From assembly GCF_001545075.1 (NCBI RefSeq), contig NZ_FCOB02000037.1, positions 1-64,000 of the forward strand: a DNA stretch of 64,000 nt, in the 5' to 3' direction. The notes beneath the pieces were generated by a model. It saw only the letters and a list, made by a program, of their open reading frames with translations. It ran no database searches and was not told the DNA's origin. Shown in pieces: positions 9,178-19,419 of the stretch (position 1 is the stretch's first letter; each line of letters opens with the position of its first letter). The position numbers and the translations under genes were made by a program. The stretch is from Caballeronia ptereochthonis. GTDB lineage: Bacteria; Pseudomonadota; Gammaproteobacteria; Burkholderiales; Burkholderiaceae.

Positions 9178-10563
9178 TCATGCGCCGAATGCCTTCGTCA
9201 ACGCGGGCACGCTCAACACCGCCGTGTAGTAGCCCATGAACTGCACGCCTGTATTGAAGCCGAAGTTGCGCGACAACAACCCGCCGAGCAAGCCGACGCT
9301 CAGAATCACGAGCAAGCCGAGCAACTGTCCTTCCCACACGCTGATCACGACGATCAGGCCGACGAACGTCGCGATGATCGCCTCGTGACTCAGCTTCCTC
9401 GCGACGAACGATGCCGCGCGATGCGCGTAGTTCATCGACAGCGGATACGCGACCAGCGCCGCGAGCACGACCGCAAGCAAGCCGAAGCCGAGGAACTGCC
9501 ACGTCGTCATCAACGTATGCAGGTTGTTGATGTGGCCGCTCGCCGTATCGACGAAGAAGCGCGGCGGCGCATTGAAGAGCGGCGCCGCCGGTCCCGCCGC
9601 GACGGGGCTCAGCGGCAAGCCGAACGCGATCAGCGGAATCAGCGCTTCGGCGATGTACGTCGCTTCCGTCACGCCGTTGCGCGCGGAGATCACGGTCGTC
9701 AGCCGGTGATACGCGTGCTTCACGCGCGAGCCGACGAGTTCGCCGAGCACGACCGTCATCGCGACGGGACTGAACACGAACGTCGCGCTGGAAACCGCGG
9801 CAGTCGCCGCGACCCAGCCGCGCTGCTGGCCGTCGAGCACCTTCATCGGATTCGGGAAGTAGCCGCTCCAGCCCTTCACGTCCGGCGCGAGCGAGAACGT
9901 GCGCACGCGCTCGCGGCGCATGCGGGCGCGGTCGGCGGGCGAGAGAATCGAGAACAGATCGGCGATGAGCGGCCCGATCGCGATGCCGAGGAAATAGCTC
10001 ACCGAGAGCTTCACGCCGTACTTGCCCGTCAGCGCCTGCAAGCCGACGATGACCAGCACGAACGGCACGAGCAGGAACACCGAAGCCCAGCGCCCCGAGG
10101 AAAAGAACGCGATTGCAATCGATGCCGCCAGGAACACCCACGGCGCGGCCTTCGTAATGACCGGCCCGAACGGCGCGAGCAGCACGGCGAACAGCACCGC
10201 GAGCGGCACGGCGACGAATGCCGCGACGATCGCGCCGGAGATCATCTTGCGCAGCGCGATGTGCGGCACGCCGAGATTGCGCAGCATCGTCGCCTGTTGC
10301 AGCAGGGGCGTGGCGAGCGTATCGCCGGGAATGCCGAGCAGCGCGGTGGGAATCGCGTGCGTCATGTGCTTCGACACCGCACCCGCCATGAAGAACGAGA
10401 ACACGCCGACAGGCGGCACCCCGAGCAGCACGACGAGCAGCGTGAGCGGTGCGAGCGTCGTGGTTTCGTCCGTGCCGGAAATCAGGCCGATGCCCGAGAA
10501 CACGATCGCGCCGATGAGGCCCATGCCGAGCGCGACGAGCAGTTGAGTGACGAACGGTTCCAT
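9178..10563 (-). CDS. TctA-family membrane transporter subunit (mevalonate gene cluster)
   Basis: A 461-residue polytopic membrane protein of the TctA family, the large subunit of tripartite tricarboxylate transporters. The Gly-rich segment TALLGIPGDTLATP and a second one (FGLPLSPVAAGP) are typical. Its start overlaps the stop of the small membrane gene before it (ATGA). No periplasmic TctC binding-protein gene is nearby. Position behind HMG-CoA reductase and lyase suggests it imports mevalonate or a related branched acid; that substrate is inferred. Confidence 0.8.
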   Translation of the reverse strand: MEPFVTQLLVALGMGLIGAIVFSGIGLISGTDETTTLAPLTLLVVLLGVPPVGVFSFFMAGAVSKHMTHAIPTALLGIPGDTLATPLLQQATMLRNLGVPHIALRKMISGAIVAAFVAVPLAVLFAVLLAPFGPVITKAAPWVFLAASIAIAFFSSGRWASVFLLVPFVLVIVGLQALTGKYGVKLSVSYFLGIAIGPLIADLFSILSPADRARMRRERVRTFSLAPDVKGWSGYFPNPMKVLDGQQRGWVAATAAVSSATFVFSPVAMTVVLGELVGSRVKHAYHRLTTVISARNGVTEATYIAEALIPLIAFGLPLSPVAAGPAAPLFNAPPRFFVDTASGHINNLHTLMTTWQFLGFGLLAVVLAALVAYPLSMNYAHRAASFVARKLSHEAIIATFVGLIVVISVWEGQLLGLLVILSVGLLGGLLSRNFGFNTGVQFMGYYTAVLSVPALTKAFGA

Positions 10564-11033
10564 CAGCGCACTCCTTCGCGGTTTTCGTATTCGGCAAAGA
10601 GCTCATAGAGGCCGAGCTCCTTCATCTCGGCGACGACCGCCGGCGGCAGGTCCGCGACGCGGCCGAGACCGCCCGCTTCGCTTGCGAGCTGCGCGAGCAC
10701 GGCCTCGCGGCCGGCCGCGCCGTGCGCTTCCTCGATCACTTCGCGCTTCGGCTTGAAGAGCTTCGCGCAGACCGCGCCCGCGACGAGGCAGCCTGCTAGG
10801 CCGACGAGCATCGCGTAGGCGCGAGCCATCGCGGCGTCGGGCACATGAGCGGCGAGCACGCGATTGGCGATAGCGAATGCGCCATAGCTGATCGCAATGC
10901 CGAGCACGACCGACCACGCGAGATGCCGCGTATCGACGGTATCGCCCCAGATTTCGACGAGCCTGTAGTCCGTTGTCTCAGCGCTTTGCGAGAGCGCACG
11001 GCCGCGCTCGTGCGCAGCGAGTTGCTGTTCCAT
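10563..11033 (-). CDS. Small TctB-like membrane protein
   Basis: A 156-residue protein with two or more hydrophobic helices (about residues 38-60 and 68-92) and a charged C-terminal tail. It sits directly before the TctA gene with an ATGA overlap, as expected for the small membrane subunit of a TctAB transporter. Sequence similarity to TctB is not obvious by eye, so the name rests on position, size and topology. The tail (about residues 95-156) is longer than I would expect for TctB. Confidence 0.6.
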   Translation of the reverse strand: MEQQLAAHERGRALSQSAETTDYRLVEIWGDTVDTRHLAWSVVLGIAISYGAFAIANRVLAAHVPDAAMARAYAMLVGLAGCLVAGAVCAKLFKPKREVIEEAHGAAGREAVLAQLASEAGGLGRVADLPPAVVAEMKELGLYELFAEYENREGVR

Positions 11034-11056
11034 GTCTCCTCCTTCGATGGAGTCTT

Positions 11057-11995
11057 TTAGATGCACTGCGTGGTTTGTCGGCGGCGCTTCGCCTCCAGCG
11101 CGCGCGCCACACGCGATGACGTCTCGCGCTGCAACGCGCCCGAAATGAACGCGCCCGCTTCGGCGAGCCTGTTCAAATCGATGCCCGTTTCGATGCCCAT
11201 GCCCTCGCACAGATAGACGATGTCCTCCGTCGCGGCATTGCCCGTCGCGCCCGGCGAGTACGGACATCCGCCGATGCCCGACACCGAGCTGTCGAACACC
11301 GCGACGCCGCGTTGCAGCGCCGCGTGCACGTTGGCGGCGGCCATGCCCCAGGTGTCGTGGAAATGGCCGGCCAGTGCCTCGACGGGAATGTGCGCGATGC
11401 ACGCATCGAGCAGCGCTTGCGTTTTCGCCGGCGTGCCCGCGCCGATGGTATCGCCGAGACTGATCTCGTAGCAGCCCATGTCGAAGAGCTTCTTCGCGAC
11501 GCGCGCAACGGCCTGCGGCGCGATCTCGCCCTCGAACGGACAGCCGAGCACGCACGATACGTAGCCGCGAATGCGCAGGTTCGCCGCGCGCGCGGCGGCG
11601 ATCACCGGCTCGAAGCGCGCGATGCTCTCGTCGATCGAGCAGTTGATGTTCTTCTGCGAGAACGACTCGGACGCGGCCGCGAATACCGCGATCTCATCGA
11701 CATGCGATGCGAGCGCTGCTTCCACGCCTTTCATGTTCGGCACGAGCGCGGCGAGCGTCGTGTTCGTTGCGCGCGCCTTGTTCGACACGCGTTCGAGCAC
11801 TTGCGCGCCATCGGCCATCTGCGGCACCCATTTCGGCGAGACGAACGATGCGGCCTCGACGTAGCGCACACCCGCATCGATCAAGCGTTCGATGAGCTCC
11901 GCCTTCACGTCCGCCGATACATGCGACGGCTCGTTCTGCAGGCCATCGCGCGGCCCGACTTCGACGATGCGCACGTTTGAAGGCACTTTATGCAT
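11057..11995 (-). CDS. mvaB: Hydroxymethylglutaryl-CoA lyase
   Basis: A 312-residue HMGL-like TIM barrel. Diagnostic motifs are [11 protein letters not shown] near the N-terminus, [10 protein letters not shown], and the active-site loop [19 protein letters not shown] with its catalytic cysteine. It cleaves HMG-CoA to acetoacetate and acetyl-CoA. It overlaps the HMG-CoA reductase gene by 8 bases. The pair equals the mvaA-mvaB mevalonate degradation operon known in Pseudomonas mevalonii. Confidence 0.92.
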   Translation of the reverse strand: MHKVPSNVRIVEVGPRDGLQNEPSHVSADVKAELIERLIDAGVRYVEAASFVSPKWVPQMADGAQVLERVSNKARATNTTLAALVPNMKGVEAALASHVDEIAVFAAASESFSQKNINCSIDESIARFEPVIAAARAANLRIRGYVSCVLGCPFEGEIAPQAVARVAKKLFDMGCYEISLGDTIGAGTPAKTQALLDACIAHIPVEALAGHFHDTWGMAAANVHAALQRGVAVFDSSVSGIGGCPYSPGATGNAATEDIVYLCEGMGIETGIDLNRLAEAGAFISGALQRETSSRVARALEAKRRRQTTQCI

Positions 11996-13271
11996 CGCGC
12001 GGACCTTGCAGAAGGCTCATGCCATAGTCGACGCTCACGTTGCGCGCGGCGACCATCTTCTTCACGACCCAGTCGATGTCCGCGCCGCTCGCGCCCGCCG
12101 CCAGCGCGATATTGCGCGCGTGCAGCGCCATGTGTCCGCGCTGGATGCCTTCGGTCGAAAGCGCGCGCAACGCGCCCATGTTCTGCGCGAGACCGACGGC
12201 GACCGCGATTTCGCCCAACTCCTGCGCCGAGCTCACGTTCATGATCTTCAACGCGAGCCGGGCGAGCGGATGCGTCTTGGTCGCCCCGCCGACGAGACCG
12301 ACGGGCATCGGCATTTCGATCGTGCCGACCAGATCGCCATTGTTCGCGACCTCCCACGTCGTCAGCGACGTATAGCGCCCGCCGCGGCTCGCGTAGGCGT
12401 GCGCGCCCGCTTCGACCGCGCGCCAGTCGTTGCCCGTCGCGACGATCACCGGATCGATGCCGTTCATGATGCCCTTGTTGTGCGTCGCGGCGCGATACGG
12501 ATCGATCGCGGCGAAGAGGTACGCATCGACGACGCCGGCGATCACGTCCTCGCCCGCGTATTCCTTCGTTTGAAGCGTGGCGGCGGTGTAGCGCACTTGG
12601 GCGCGCGCGAGGCGCAGATCGGCGAGATTCGACAGGATGCGCAGGCGCACCTTGCCGCCCGTGATTTCCTCGATGCGGCCCGCGACCGTTTCGGCCATCG
12701 TGTTGACCGTGTTCGCGCCCATCGCGTCGCGCACGTCGACGATCAGATGCGCGACGACCATCGCGCCGCGCGGCGTATCCGGAAACACATGCACTTCGAT
12801 GTCGCGGCAACCGCCGCCCAGGCCGATCAGCACCTTGTCGCGCGCGTTGGCCATCTCGACTAGTTCGTCGCGATGCTTGAGGATCGCGAGCCGCGCGCCA
12901 TACGGGTCCGACACGCCGACGATCTGCACCTGCGCGCGCATCAGCGGCCCGGTGCTCGATGTGCGAAAGCCGCCCGCCTCGCGCGCGAGCTTCGCCATGT
13001 ACGACGCCGCGGCGACGATCGACGGCTCCTCGACCGCCATCGGCACCAGGACGTCGCAGCCGTTGATCTGAAAGTAGCCGGCCACCGCCATCGGCAATTC
13101 GAATGTGCCGACCACGTTCTCGATCATGCCGTTCGCGATGTCGAGCGGCAGCGCGCCGGGTCTGGCGAGCAGCGCGTGCTCGGCATCGTTCAGCCCCGCG
13201 GCCTGCGCGATGTGGCTCAGGCGCTGCGCGGGCGACATCGCGCGGAAATTCGGCAACTTCGAATCGATCAT
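11988..13271 (-). CDS. mvaA: HMG-CoA reductase, class II (degradative)
   Basis: A 427-residue class II HMG-CoA reductase. Key features are ENVVG at 51-55, the nucleotide-binding stretch [10 protein letters not shown] at 151-160, DAMGAN at 182-187, the catalytic lysine in HNKG (K266) and the catalytic histidine in IQRGHM (H380). With HMG-CoA lyase downstream and no mevalonate kinase nearby, it most likely oxidises mevalonate to HMG-CoA for catabolism. Divergent from the MocR-type gene. Confidence 0.92.
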   Translation of the reverse strand: MIDSKLPNFRAMSPAQRLSHIAQAAGLNDAEHALLARPGALPLDIANGMIENVVGTFELPMAVAGYFQINGCDVLVPMAVEEPSIVAAASYMAKLAREAGGFRTSSTGPLMRAQVQIVGVSDPYGARLAILKHRDELVEMANARDKVLIGLGGGCRDIEVHVFPDTPRGAMVVAHLIVDVRDAMGANTVNTMAETVAGRIEEITGGKVRLRILSNLADLRLARAQVRYTAATLQTKEYAGEDVIAGVVDAYLFAAIDPYRAATHNKGIMNGIDPVIVATGNDWRAVEAGAHAYASRGGRYTSLTTWEVANNGDLVGTIEMPMPVGLVGGATKTHPLARLALKIMNVSSAQELGEIAVAVGLAQNMGALRALSTEGIQRGHMALHARNIALAAGASGADIDWVVKKMVAARNVSVDYGMSLLQGPRDA

Positions 13272-13358
13272 GTGTCTTCCTCTGCTGACTGGATGTGTGT
13301 TTTCGGCGTCTCATTACGGCGCTTGCAGCGACGCGCCGAATGGGCGAATAATAGGCTG

Positions 13359-13410
13359 ACTGTACCTATTGGAAAGGTACAATTTTGGCAAACAGTGCCC
13401 TCACTGTACC
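13359..13410. promoter_or_regulatory. Candidate MocR operator: repeated ACTGTACC
   Basis: Two direct repeats ACTGTACC lie at 13359-13366 and 13403-13410 (44 bp apart). The first also forms an inverted repeat TGTACC-N9-GGTACA at 13361-13381. MocR/PdxR regulators typically bind direct repeats in the divergent promoter, which is exactly this place, between mvaA and the MocR gene. Confidence 0.55.
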
Positions 13411-13447
13411 CAGTACGGCTGAGGCACTTTCCTAACAGGCAGACACG

Positions 13448-14824
13448 ATGCAGCACGAGAAGCCGAGCTTGTCGGCGACACTCGCGAACAATCTCGCCAG
13501 ACAGATCACCGAAGGTGTCTTGCGCGCGGGAGACAAACTCCCGTCGATCAGGGAATACGCCGAGGCGAACGGCTGCTCGAAGAACACGGTCATCAGCGCG
13601 TTCGATACACTGACGGCGAACGGTCTCATCGAACCTCGGCGCGGCGCGGGGTTTTTCGTCGCCAGCGTGACGAAGACGCCGCAACAGGATGAGGACGCGC
13701 CCACGCTCGACCGTGCGATGGATTCCGTCTGGCTCATGCGCGAACAGTTGCAGAGCAAGCCGGATTTCCTCAATCTCGGCGAGGGCTTTCCGCCCGTCGC
13801 CTGGCTCGAAGAGACGCGGCTCGATCACTTTCATCAGCGCGTGGTGCGCACCGGCGTCGCGTCGCTGTTCCGCTATGGCAGCCGCTTCGGTTATCTGCCC
13901 TTGCGCCAGCATCTGCAGCAGAAGCTCGCGGGTTACGAGATCGAGGCCGCGCCGCAGCAGATCGTGCTCACGCATGGCGCAAATCAGGCGATGGACATGG
14001 TCGTGCGCTACTTCGTGCGCGCAGGCGACACGGTGATCGTCGACGATCCCGGTTATTACGCGCTCTTCGGCAAGCTGAAGCTGTCGGGCGCGAACATCGT
14101 CGGCGTGCCGCGCGGTGTCGACGGGCCCGATATCGCCGCGCTGGAAGAGCGTCTCAAGACGCATCGGCCGCGGCTCTTCTTCACGCAATCGGTCGGGCAC
14201 AATCCGACCGCCACGGACATCAGCGCGGCGAAGGCGCATCGCATATTGCAACTGGCGGAAGCGCACGATCTCATCGTCGTCGAAAACGACGCCCTCGCCG
14301 ACCTCAAGCCGCGCTCGGCCACCCGTATCTGCGCGCTCGACCAGTTGCGGCGCACGATTTATGTCGGCAGCTTTTCGAAGTCGGTGTCGGCGGCGCTCCG
14401 CGTGGGCTTTCTCGCATGCGATGCGGATCTCGCCAGCGATCTCGCCGACGTGAAGATGCTCACGCACGTGAGCAGTTCGGAATATTGCGAGCGCACGCTG
14501 GACGCGATCGTGAGCGACGGACACTTTCTGCGTCACACGAACCGCTTGCAGGAACGGCTCAAGCGCGCGACGGCCACGGGCGTCGAAGCGTTGACACGCC
14601 TGAATGCGACCATCTTCAAGCTAAGCGAGCAGAGCCTCTATCTATGGGCCCGGCTGCCGGGACGCGACGATTCGATCGCCTTTGCGAAGGAGATGCTGGA
14701 AAAGCACGTGATTCTCGCGCCGGGGACCATCTTTTCGGCGCACGCGAACAGCGTGTCGCCGTGGTTTCGCTTCAACGTCGCGTATCTCGGCGATCCGCGG
14801 TTCGAGAAGGCGTTGGGGCTATAG
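13448..14824 (+). CDS. MocR/PdxR-type GntR regulator with aminotransferase-like domain
   Basis: A 458-residue protein: a GntR winged helix at about 1-75 (LPSIREYAEANGCSKNTV), then a fold-type I aminotransferase-like domain from about 100. In the latter VVENDALADL and the lysine in VGSFSKSVSAALR mark the PLP-binding site. MocR proteins use PLP to sense a ligand. It is divergent from mvaA, so it probably regulates the mevalonate genes, although PLP chemistry on mevalonate is not expected, which makes the effector puzzling. Confidence 0.85.
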   Translation: MQHEKPSLSATLANNLARQITEGVLRAGDKLPSIREYAEANGCSKNTVISAFDTLTANGLIEPRRGAGFFVASVTKTPQQDEDAPTLDRAMDSVWLMREQLQSKPDFLNLGEGFPPVAWLEETRLDHFHQRVVRTGVASLFRYGSRFGYLPLRQHLQQKLAGYEIEAAPQQIVLTHGANQAMDMVVRYFVRAGDTVIVDDPGYYALFGKLKLSGANIVGVPRGVDGPDIAALEERLKTHRPRLFFTQSVGHNPTATDISAAKAHRILQLAEAHDLIVVENDALADLKPRSATRICALDQLRRTIYVGSFSKSVSAALRVGFLACDADLASDLADVKMLTHVSSSEYCERTLDAIVSDGHFLRHTNRLQERLKRATATGVEALTRLNATIFKLSEQSLYLWARLPGRDDSIAFAKEMLEKHVILAPGTIFSAHANSVSPWFRFNVAYLGDPRFEKALGL

Positions 14825-14844
14825 GTGAGAATATTCAGGATCGC

Positions 14845-15363
14845 TCAGAATTTCACTCTGAGCATGAAGCCGATGGTGAAGGGAAGATCATTCGAAGGGA
14901 TCGGTGGAATCAGGATGATGTTCGCGCCGACGCGCTTGTAATCGAGCATGATGAGCGGCGCGGCCACCGGACCGACCGTGTGGTTATGGCCGATGCCCCA
15001 GCTGCCGTAGTCATAGCCCGAGATGAGGCCGCCCATCGCGGCGAGCCGGATGAAATGCCAGTGGAGGAACTCGGGCGCCCAGACGCCGCCGCCGTAGAAC
15101 GACGGCTTCGACAGCGAGTTGCGAAAATACCCGCCCGTCAGCGCCCATTGCGGCGCGACCCAGCATTCCACGCCGATGCCTGGATTGAACTGCTTGAAGT
15201 CCTTGTCCGGATGGAGGTGATGCGAACCGATCATCGCGTCGATCCAGAGGCCGTCGCCGCACCAGCTCGCGTGAGCGGCGGGCGCCCAGGCAGACACAAG
15301 CACAACAGCCGCCGTCAGCAGGCGGGCGCGAAAGGTTCGGAAGCGGGATGGCCGTGAACGCAT
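14845..15363 (-). CDS. Exported outer-membrane beta-barrel-like protein
   Basis: A 172-residue protein with a signal peptide (Arg-rich start, hydrophobic stretch LLTAAVVLVSAWA, cleavage near AHAS). The mature part alternates aromatic and small residues as in a small beta barrel and ends in a phenylalanine (LRVKF), the usual outer-membrane assembly signal. GSHH near the mature start and FNPGIGVE recall short barrels with lipid-modifying or inhibitor-binding roles, but I do not recognise the family. It converges on the MocR gene. Confidence 0.65.
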   Translation of the reverse strand: MRSRPSRFRTFRARLLTAAVVLVSAWAPAAHASWCGDGLWIDAMIGSHHLHPDKDFKQFNPGIGVECWVAPQWALTGGYFRNSLSKPSFYGGGVWAPEFLHWHFIRLAAMGGLISGYDYGSWGIGHNHTVGPVAAPLIMLDYKRVGANIILIPPIPSNDLPFTIGFMLRVKF

Positions 15364-15545
15364 ATGTTCTCCGCCATCGCGCGGAAGCCATGGCGCCTTT
15401 TTCTGAGATGGAGGTCGAGGCGAACTCTACCTGATCACACTATTTTCGTGTGAGCGAGCGAAACGAGCGTGACGGCATGCGCACGTTTCGACGATCTCGG
15501 CGAAACTTGTGGAAATCCGGTTTCTCGTATTCGAGGCACAGCGCG

Positions 15546-16184
15546 ATGAAATCCTTCAAGCCTCTCGTTCCGTTCTTCCTTGTCGCCGCGGTCGCTGCGT
15601 GCACGCCGTTGCAGGTGGTCACGCATCACGTGTCGTCGAGCGAATCGAGCGTGCCGTCCGGGCGTTATCAACTCGATCCGCATCACTGGAACGTGAGCTT
15701 CGACGTCGATCATTTTCACTATTCGCGCTTCGTCATTCGATTCGACAAGGCGACGGCGCAACTCGACTGGAATGCGGAGGGAATGTCCGGGAGCGCCGTG
15801 CGCGCGACCATCGACGCGGCGAGCGTCAACACCAACGTGCCGTTGCTCGATCGCATGCTGAAAGGGCCGGACATGTTCGACGTCGCGCGCTATCCGGACA
15901 TCGTCTTCGTGAGCACGGGTTTTCAGCGCACCGGGGACGACAAGGGCACGCTGACAGGCGATCTGACGATCCGCGGCACGACGAAACCGGTCACGCTCAA
16001 CGTGACGTTCAACGGGCACGCGGTCAATCCGCTCACGAAGCAGGAGACGCTGGGCTTCTCAGCCGATGGACGTTTCAGCCGCGCGCAGTTCGGATTGACG
16101 ACGTGGTATCCGGCAGTCGGCGACGATGTGCACGTCGCCATTCAGGCCGAGTTCTCCAAGCCGCCCGCCAGTTCGGCCCAGTGA
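15546..16184 (+). CDS. YceI-family lipoprotein
   Basis: A 212-residue protein with a lipoprotein signal peptide (lipobox AVAAC, Cys at about residue 19) and a YceI lipid-binding beta-barrel domain: YQLDPHHWNVSFDVDHF at the start, FVSTGFQRTG and a C-terminal VGDDVHVAIQAEF. YceI proteins bind isoprenoid or amide-type lipids in the periplasm. The start at 15546 gives a clean signal sequence; an ORF start at 15450 would place 32 basic residues before it. Converges on tdh. Confidence 0.85.
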   Translation: MKSFKPLVPFFLVAAVAACTPLQVVTHHVSSSESSVPSGRYQLDPHHWNVSFDVDHFHYSRFVIRFDKATAQLDWNAEGMSGSAVRATIDAASVNTNVPLLDRMLKGPDMFDVARYPDIVFVSTGFQRTGDDKGTLTGDLTIRGTTKPVTLNVTFNGHAVNPLTKQETLGFSADGRFSRAQFGLTTWYPAVGDDVHVAIQAEFSKPPASSAQ

Positions 16185-16196
16185 TTGAAGGGCCGT

Positions 16197-17234
16197 TCAG
16201 GCCGCCGCTGCAGTCCAGTCGAGCACGACCTTGCCGCTGTTGCCGGAAAGCATCGTGTCGAAGGCGCGCTGATAGTCGTCGACGGGGAAGGTGTGCGTCA
16301 GGATCGGCGAGAGATCGAGGCCGCTTTGCAGCATCGCGACCATCTTGTACCAAGTCTCGAACATCTCGCGCCCGTAGATGCCCTTGATCTCGAGTCCCTT
16401 GAAAATCACCTGATTCCAGTCGATTGCTGTTTGCGCCGGCGGAATGCCGAGCAGCGCGACCTTGCCGCCGTGGTTCATCGCTTCCAGCATCGCGGTGAAT
16501 GCGTTTGGCACGCCGGACATTTCCAGACCGACGTCGAAGCCTTCGGTCATGCCGAGTTCGCTCATCACGTCGCGCAGGTCTTCGTTCGCTACGTTGACCG
16601 CGCGCGTCGCGCCCATCTTGCGCGCAAGCTCGAGGCGGTAGTCGTTCACATCCGTGATGACGACGTTGCGCGCGCCGACGTGCCGGGCGATCGCGGCAGC
16701 CATCACACCGATCGGGCCCGCGCCGGTGATCAGGACATCCTCGCCGACGAGGTCGAACGAAAGGGCAGTGTGCGTCGCATTGCCGAAGGGATCGAAGATC
16801 GCGGCGAGGTCGTCGGAGATATCGGGCGGAATCTTGAACGCGTTGAAGGCGGGGATCACGAGATATTCGGCGAATGCACCTTCGCGATTCACGCCGACCC
16901 CAACCGTGTTGCGGCACAGATGCCGGCGCCCGGCGCGACAGTTACGGCAGAAACCGCAGGTGATATGTCCTTCGCCCGACACGCGATCGCCGATGGTGAA
17001 GCCGCGCACTTCCTGACCCATCTCTACGATTTCGCCGACGTATTCATGACCGACGTGCATCGGCACGGGAATCGTCTTCTGCGCCCATTCGTCCCACTTC
17101 CAGATATGGATGTCGGTGCCGCAGATCGCCGTCTTGCGGATACGAATGAGTACGTCGTTATGGCCAACTTCGGGCCGCTTCACGCGCGTCAAAGTGAGTC
17201 CGGGCGCGCGTTCGAGTTTGGCGAGGGCTTTCAT
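16197..17234 (-). CDS. tdh: L-threonine 3-dehydrogenase
   Basis: A 345-residue zinc-dependent medium-chain dehydrogenase. Catalytic zinc region [31 protein letters not shown], structural-zinc cysteines [15 protein letters not shown] and Rossmann motif GAGPIG are present. It oxidises threonine to 2-amino-3-ketobutyrate, the substrate of the neighbouring Kbl. It follows kbl on the same strand after 129 bp that contain a parS site. Confidence 0.95.
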   Translation of the reverse strand: MKALAKLERAPGLTLTRVKRPEVGHNDVLIRIRKTAICGTDIHIWKWDEWAQKTIPVPMHVGHEYVGEIVEMGQEVRGFTIGDRVSGEGHITCGFCRNCRAGRRHLCRNTVGVGVNREGAFAEYLVIPAFNAFKIPPDISDDLAAIFDPFGNATHTALSFDLVGEDVLITGAGPIGVMAAAIARHVGARNVVITDVNDYRLELARKMGATRAVNVANEDLRDVMSELGMTEGFDVGLEMSGVPNAFTAMLEAMNHGGKVALLGIPPAQTAIDWNQVIFKGLEIKGIYGREMFETWYKMVAMLQSGLDLSPILTHTFPVDDYQRAFDTMLSGNSGKVVLDWTAAAA

Positions 17235-17334
17235 TGCGTTTGATCCTGACGTTTGGTCCTGGTGCTTCTTCGCTTGGGTGAGCACGAGCTTGTGGCCCGG
17301 TTCACGCGTGATTGTCCGGCGGTGCCCCGGGGTT

Positions 17335-17350
17335 CTTTATGCGCATAAAG
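17335..17350. promoter_or_regulatory. parS: parS site, perfect palindrome
   Basis: CTTTATGCGCATAAAG, a perfect 16-bp palindrome of the kind reported as the ParB centromere site on secondary chromosomes of Burkholderia. It lies between kbl and tdh, about 11 kb from parA-parB. Confidence 0.85.
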
Positions 17351-17363
17351 TCAGGCCCCGCGC

Positions 17364-18566
17364 TCAACGGATGACGCCGAGCGATCGGCCGACGCGGGCG
17401 AACGCATCGACTGCGCGATCGATCTGCTCGGGCGTGTGCGCCGCGCTCATCTGCGTGCGGATTCGTGCGCGTCCCTTGGGCACGACGGGGTAGGAGAAGC
17501 CGATGACATAGACACCTTCTTCGAGCAACGCATCGGCTATTTTCGAGGCGAGTTGCGCATCACCGAGCATGACCGGAATGATCGGGTGCTCGCCGGGTAC
17601 GAGATCGAAGCCGAGTGAAGTCATTGCCTTCCGGAACTGCGCGCCATTTTCGCGGACGCGCTTGCGCAGCGCCGCGCCTTCATCGCTCGCAAGCAATTCG
17701 AGCACCTTCAGCGACGCGGCCGCGATGCTCGGCGCCAGCGTGTTCGAGAAAAGATAGGGCCGGCTGCGCTGACGCAGCAGTTCGATGATTTCTTTATGCG
17801 CCGCGACGTAACCGCCCGAGGCACCGCCGAGCGCCTTGCCGAGCGTTCCGGTGATGATGTCCACGCGGTCGAGCACGCCGCAGTGCTCGGGCGTTCCGCG
17901 CCCGTTCTCGCCGATGAAGCCGACAGCGTGCGAATCGTCGACCATCACGAGCGCACCGTAGCGGTCGGCGAGATCGCAGATGCCGGCGAGATCGGCGATG
18001 ATGCCGTCCATCGAGAAGACGCCGTCGGTGGCGATCAGCTTGAAGCGCGCTCCGGCCGCGTCCGCTTCCTGAAGGCGCGCTTCGAGATCGGCGAGGTCAT
18101 TGTTCCTGTAGCGCAGACGCCGCGCCTTCGAAAGACGCACGCCGTCGATGATGCTGGCGTGATTCAACTCGTCGCTGATGATCGCGTCTTCTTCCGTCAG
18201 CAAAGTCTCGAAAAGACCGCCGTTCGCATCGAAACAGCTCGAATAGAGAATCGCGTCATCGGTTCGAAGGAATTGCGCGATGGCCTGTTCGAGTTCCTTG
18301 TGCACGGTCTGCGTGCCGCAAATGAAGCGGACGGAGGCCATCCCGAAGCCATCCGCGTCGAGCCCCGCTTTTGCCGCATCGATGAGGCGCCGATCGTCCG
18401 CGAGGCCGAGGTAATTATTCGCGCAGAAGTTCAGCACGTCGCGTCCGTTCGCAAGCCGGATATCCGACGACTGCGGGCTCGCAATGACCCGTTCGGTCTT
18501 GTAGAACCCCGCGTCGCGGATCTCGTCGAGCGTCGAGCGCAGATGGGAGAGATATCGGTCGTTCAT
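17364..18566 (-). CDS. kbl: Glycine C-acetyltransferase (2-amino-3-ketobutyrate CoA ligase)
   Basis: A 400-residue alpha-oxoamine synthase of fold-type I. It shows [39 protein letters not shown] and the PLP-lysine motif [14 protein letters not shown]. It splits 2-amino-3-ketobutyrate to glycine and acetyl-CoA. The start MNDRYLSH at 18566 gives the usual length. It precedes tdh and is divergent from an XRE-cupin regulator. Confidence 0.95.
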   Translation of the reverse strand: MNDRYLSHLRSTLDEIRDAGFYKTERVIASPQSSDIRLANGRDVLNFCANNYLGLADDRRLIDAAKAGLDADGFGMASVRFICGTQTVHKELEQAIAQFLRTDDAILYSSCFDANGGLFETLLTEEDAIISDELNHASIIDGVRLSKARRLRYRNNDLADLEARLQEADAAGARFKLIATDGVFSMDGIIADLAGICDLADRYGALVMVDDSHAVGFIGENGRGTPEHCGVLDRVDIITGTLGKALGGASGGYVAAHKEIIELLRQRSRPYLFSNTLAPSIAAASLKVLELLASDEGAALRKRVRENGAQFRKAMTSLGFDLVPGEHPIIPVMLGDAQLASKIADALLEEGVYVIGFSYPVVPKGRARIRTQMSAAHTPEQIDRAVDAFARVGRSLGVIR

Positions 18567-18670
18567 CGCAATCCTTTGTTCTTGGGCTGCTGCTGGTATC
18601 CGGGCGCCGTTTTCGTTTCGATCACGCATGCGCAGGCGGCCCTTAGCCCTGTTATAGTCCATTCATTGCA

Positions 18671-18712
18671 TCGGACATATTCGATATCTCGAACTAAAAT
18701 CCGATATGCCGA
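18671..18712. promoter_or_regulatory. Inverted repeats in the kbl/xre divergent promoter
   Basis: An outer, imperfect inverted repeat (TCGGACATAT at 18671-18680 with ATATGCCGA at 18704-18712) encloses an inner TTCGA-N4-TCGAA at 18680-18693. It lies between the divergent kbl and XRE-cupin genes and is a candidate operator for that regulator. Confidence 0.45.
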
Positions 18713-18736
18713 ACACTCTAAGGGATTGTGAGACTC

Positions 18737-19339
18737 ATGGCAAGCACGGGTTCAGAAGGAAAAACGGGCGAATTCACCGGAGCGGGCGCCGCACCGCCAC
18801 GGGTCGGCGAAGTCATCCAACGGTTGCGCAACGAGCGAAAGCTGACGCTTGATGATTTGTCGCGTGCCGCGGGCGTATCGAAATCGATGCTGTCAGAAAT
18901 AGAACGGGACAAAGCCAACCCGACCATCGCGGTCGCCTGGCGATTGACCAACGCGCTCGGCATCAGTCTCGATCAACTCTTCGCGCAGCAACGGCCGGTC
19001 GAAGCGATCCGGGTGGCCGGGCCGCATGACATACCGACTTTGAGTGGCGACAACGGTGGGTATCAGTTGCGCGTCTGGGGGCCGATCGAACTGGCCGGAA
19101 AATTCGAATGGTACGAACTCACGCTTCAATCGGGCGCCTCGCTTACGTCGAATGCGCACGAGCCAGGGACGCGCGAGCATCTCACTGTACTGAACGGTTC
19201 GATCGAGGTCGACGCATCCGGCGCGACGCGTCGGCTCAAAGCCGGGGAAACGGCGCGTTATGCAGCCGACGAAGCGCATGCAATTCGCAATGTGGGGCGT
19301 GCCGAAGCCAAAGCGCTGCTTATCGTGATCCACGGTTGA
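18737..19339 (+). CDS. XRE-family regulator with C-terminal cupin domain
   Basis: A 200-residue protein: helix-turn-helix at about 25-80 (LTLDDLSRAAGVSKSMLSEIERDKANPTI) followed by a small cupin domain (EPGTREHLTVLNGSIEV, DEAHAIRNVG). This architecture is common for amino-acid and polyamine catabolism regulators. The ATG at 18737 is preferred to a GTG at 18728. It is divergent from kbl-tdh and likely controls threonine breakdown. Confidence 0.85.
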   Translation: MASTGSEGKTGEFTGAGAAPPRVGEVIQRLRNERKLTLDDLSRAAGVSKSMLSEIERDKANPTIAVAWRLTNALGISLDQLFAQQRPVEAIRVAGPHDIPTLSGDNGGYQLRVWGPIELAGKFEWYELTLQSGASLTSNAHEPGTREHLTVLNGSIEVDASGATRRLKAGETARYAADEAHAIRNVGRAEAKALLIVIHG

Positions 19340-19372
19340 CGCGACAGACCGCTCGGCCGATGGCCCGTCCGG

Positions 19373-19388
19373 CTTTATGCGCATAAAC
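19373..19388. promoter_or_regulatory. parS: parS site, one end base changed
   Basis: CTTTATGCGCATAAAC, a 15/16 match to the parS consensus with the last base changed, located 33 bp after the XRE-cupin gene stop. Confidence 0.75.
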
Positions 19389-19419
19389 GTCCGACGAATG
19401 CCGCTCTGCGCCCAATGAA

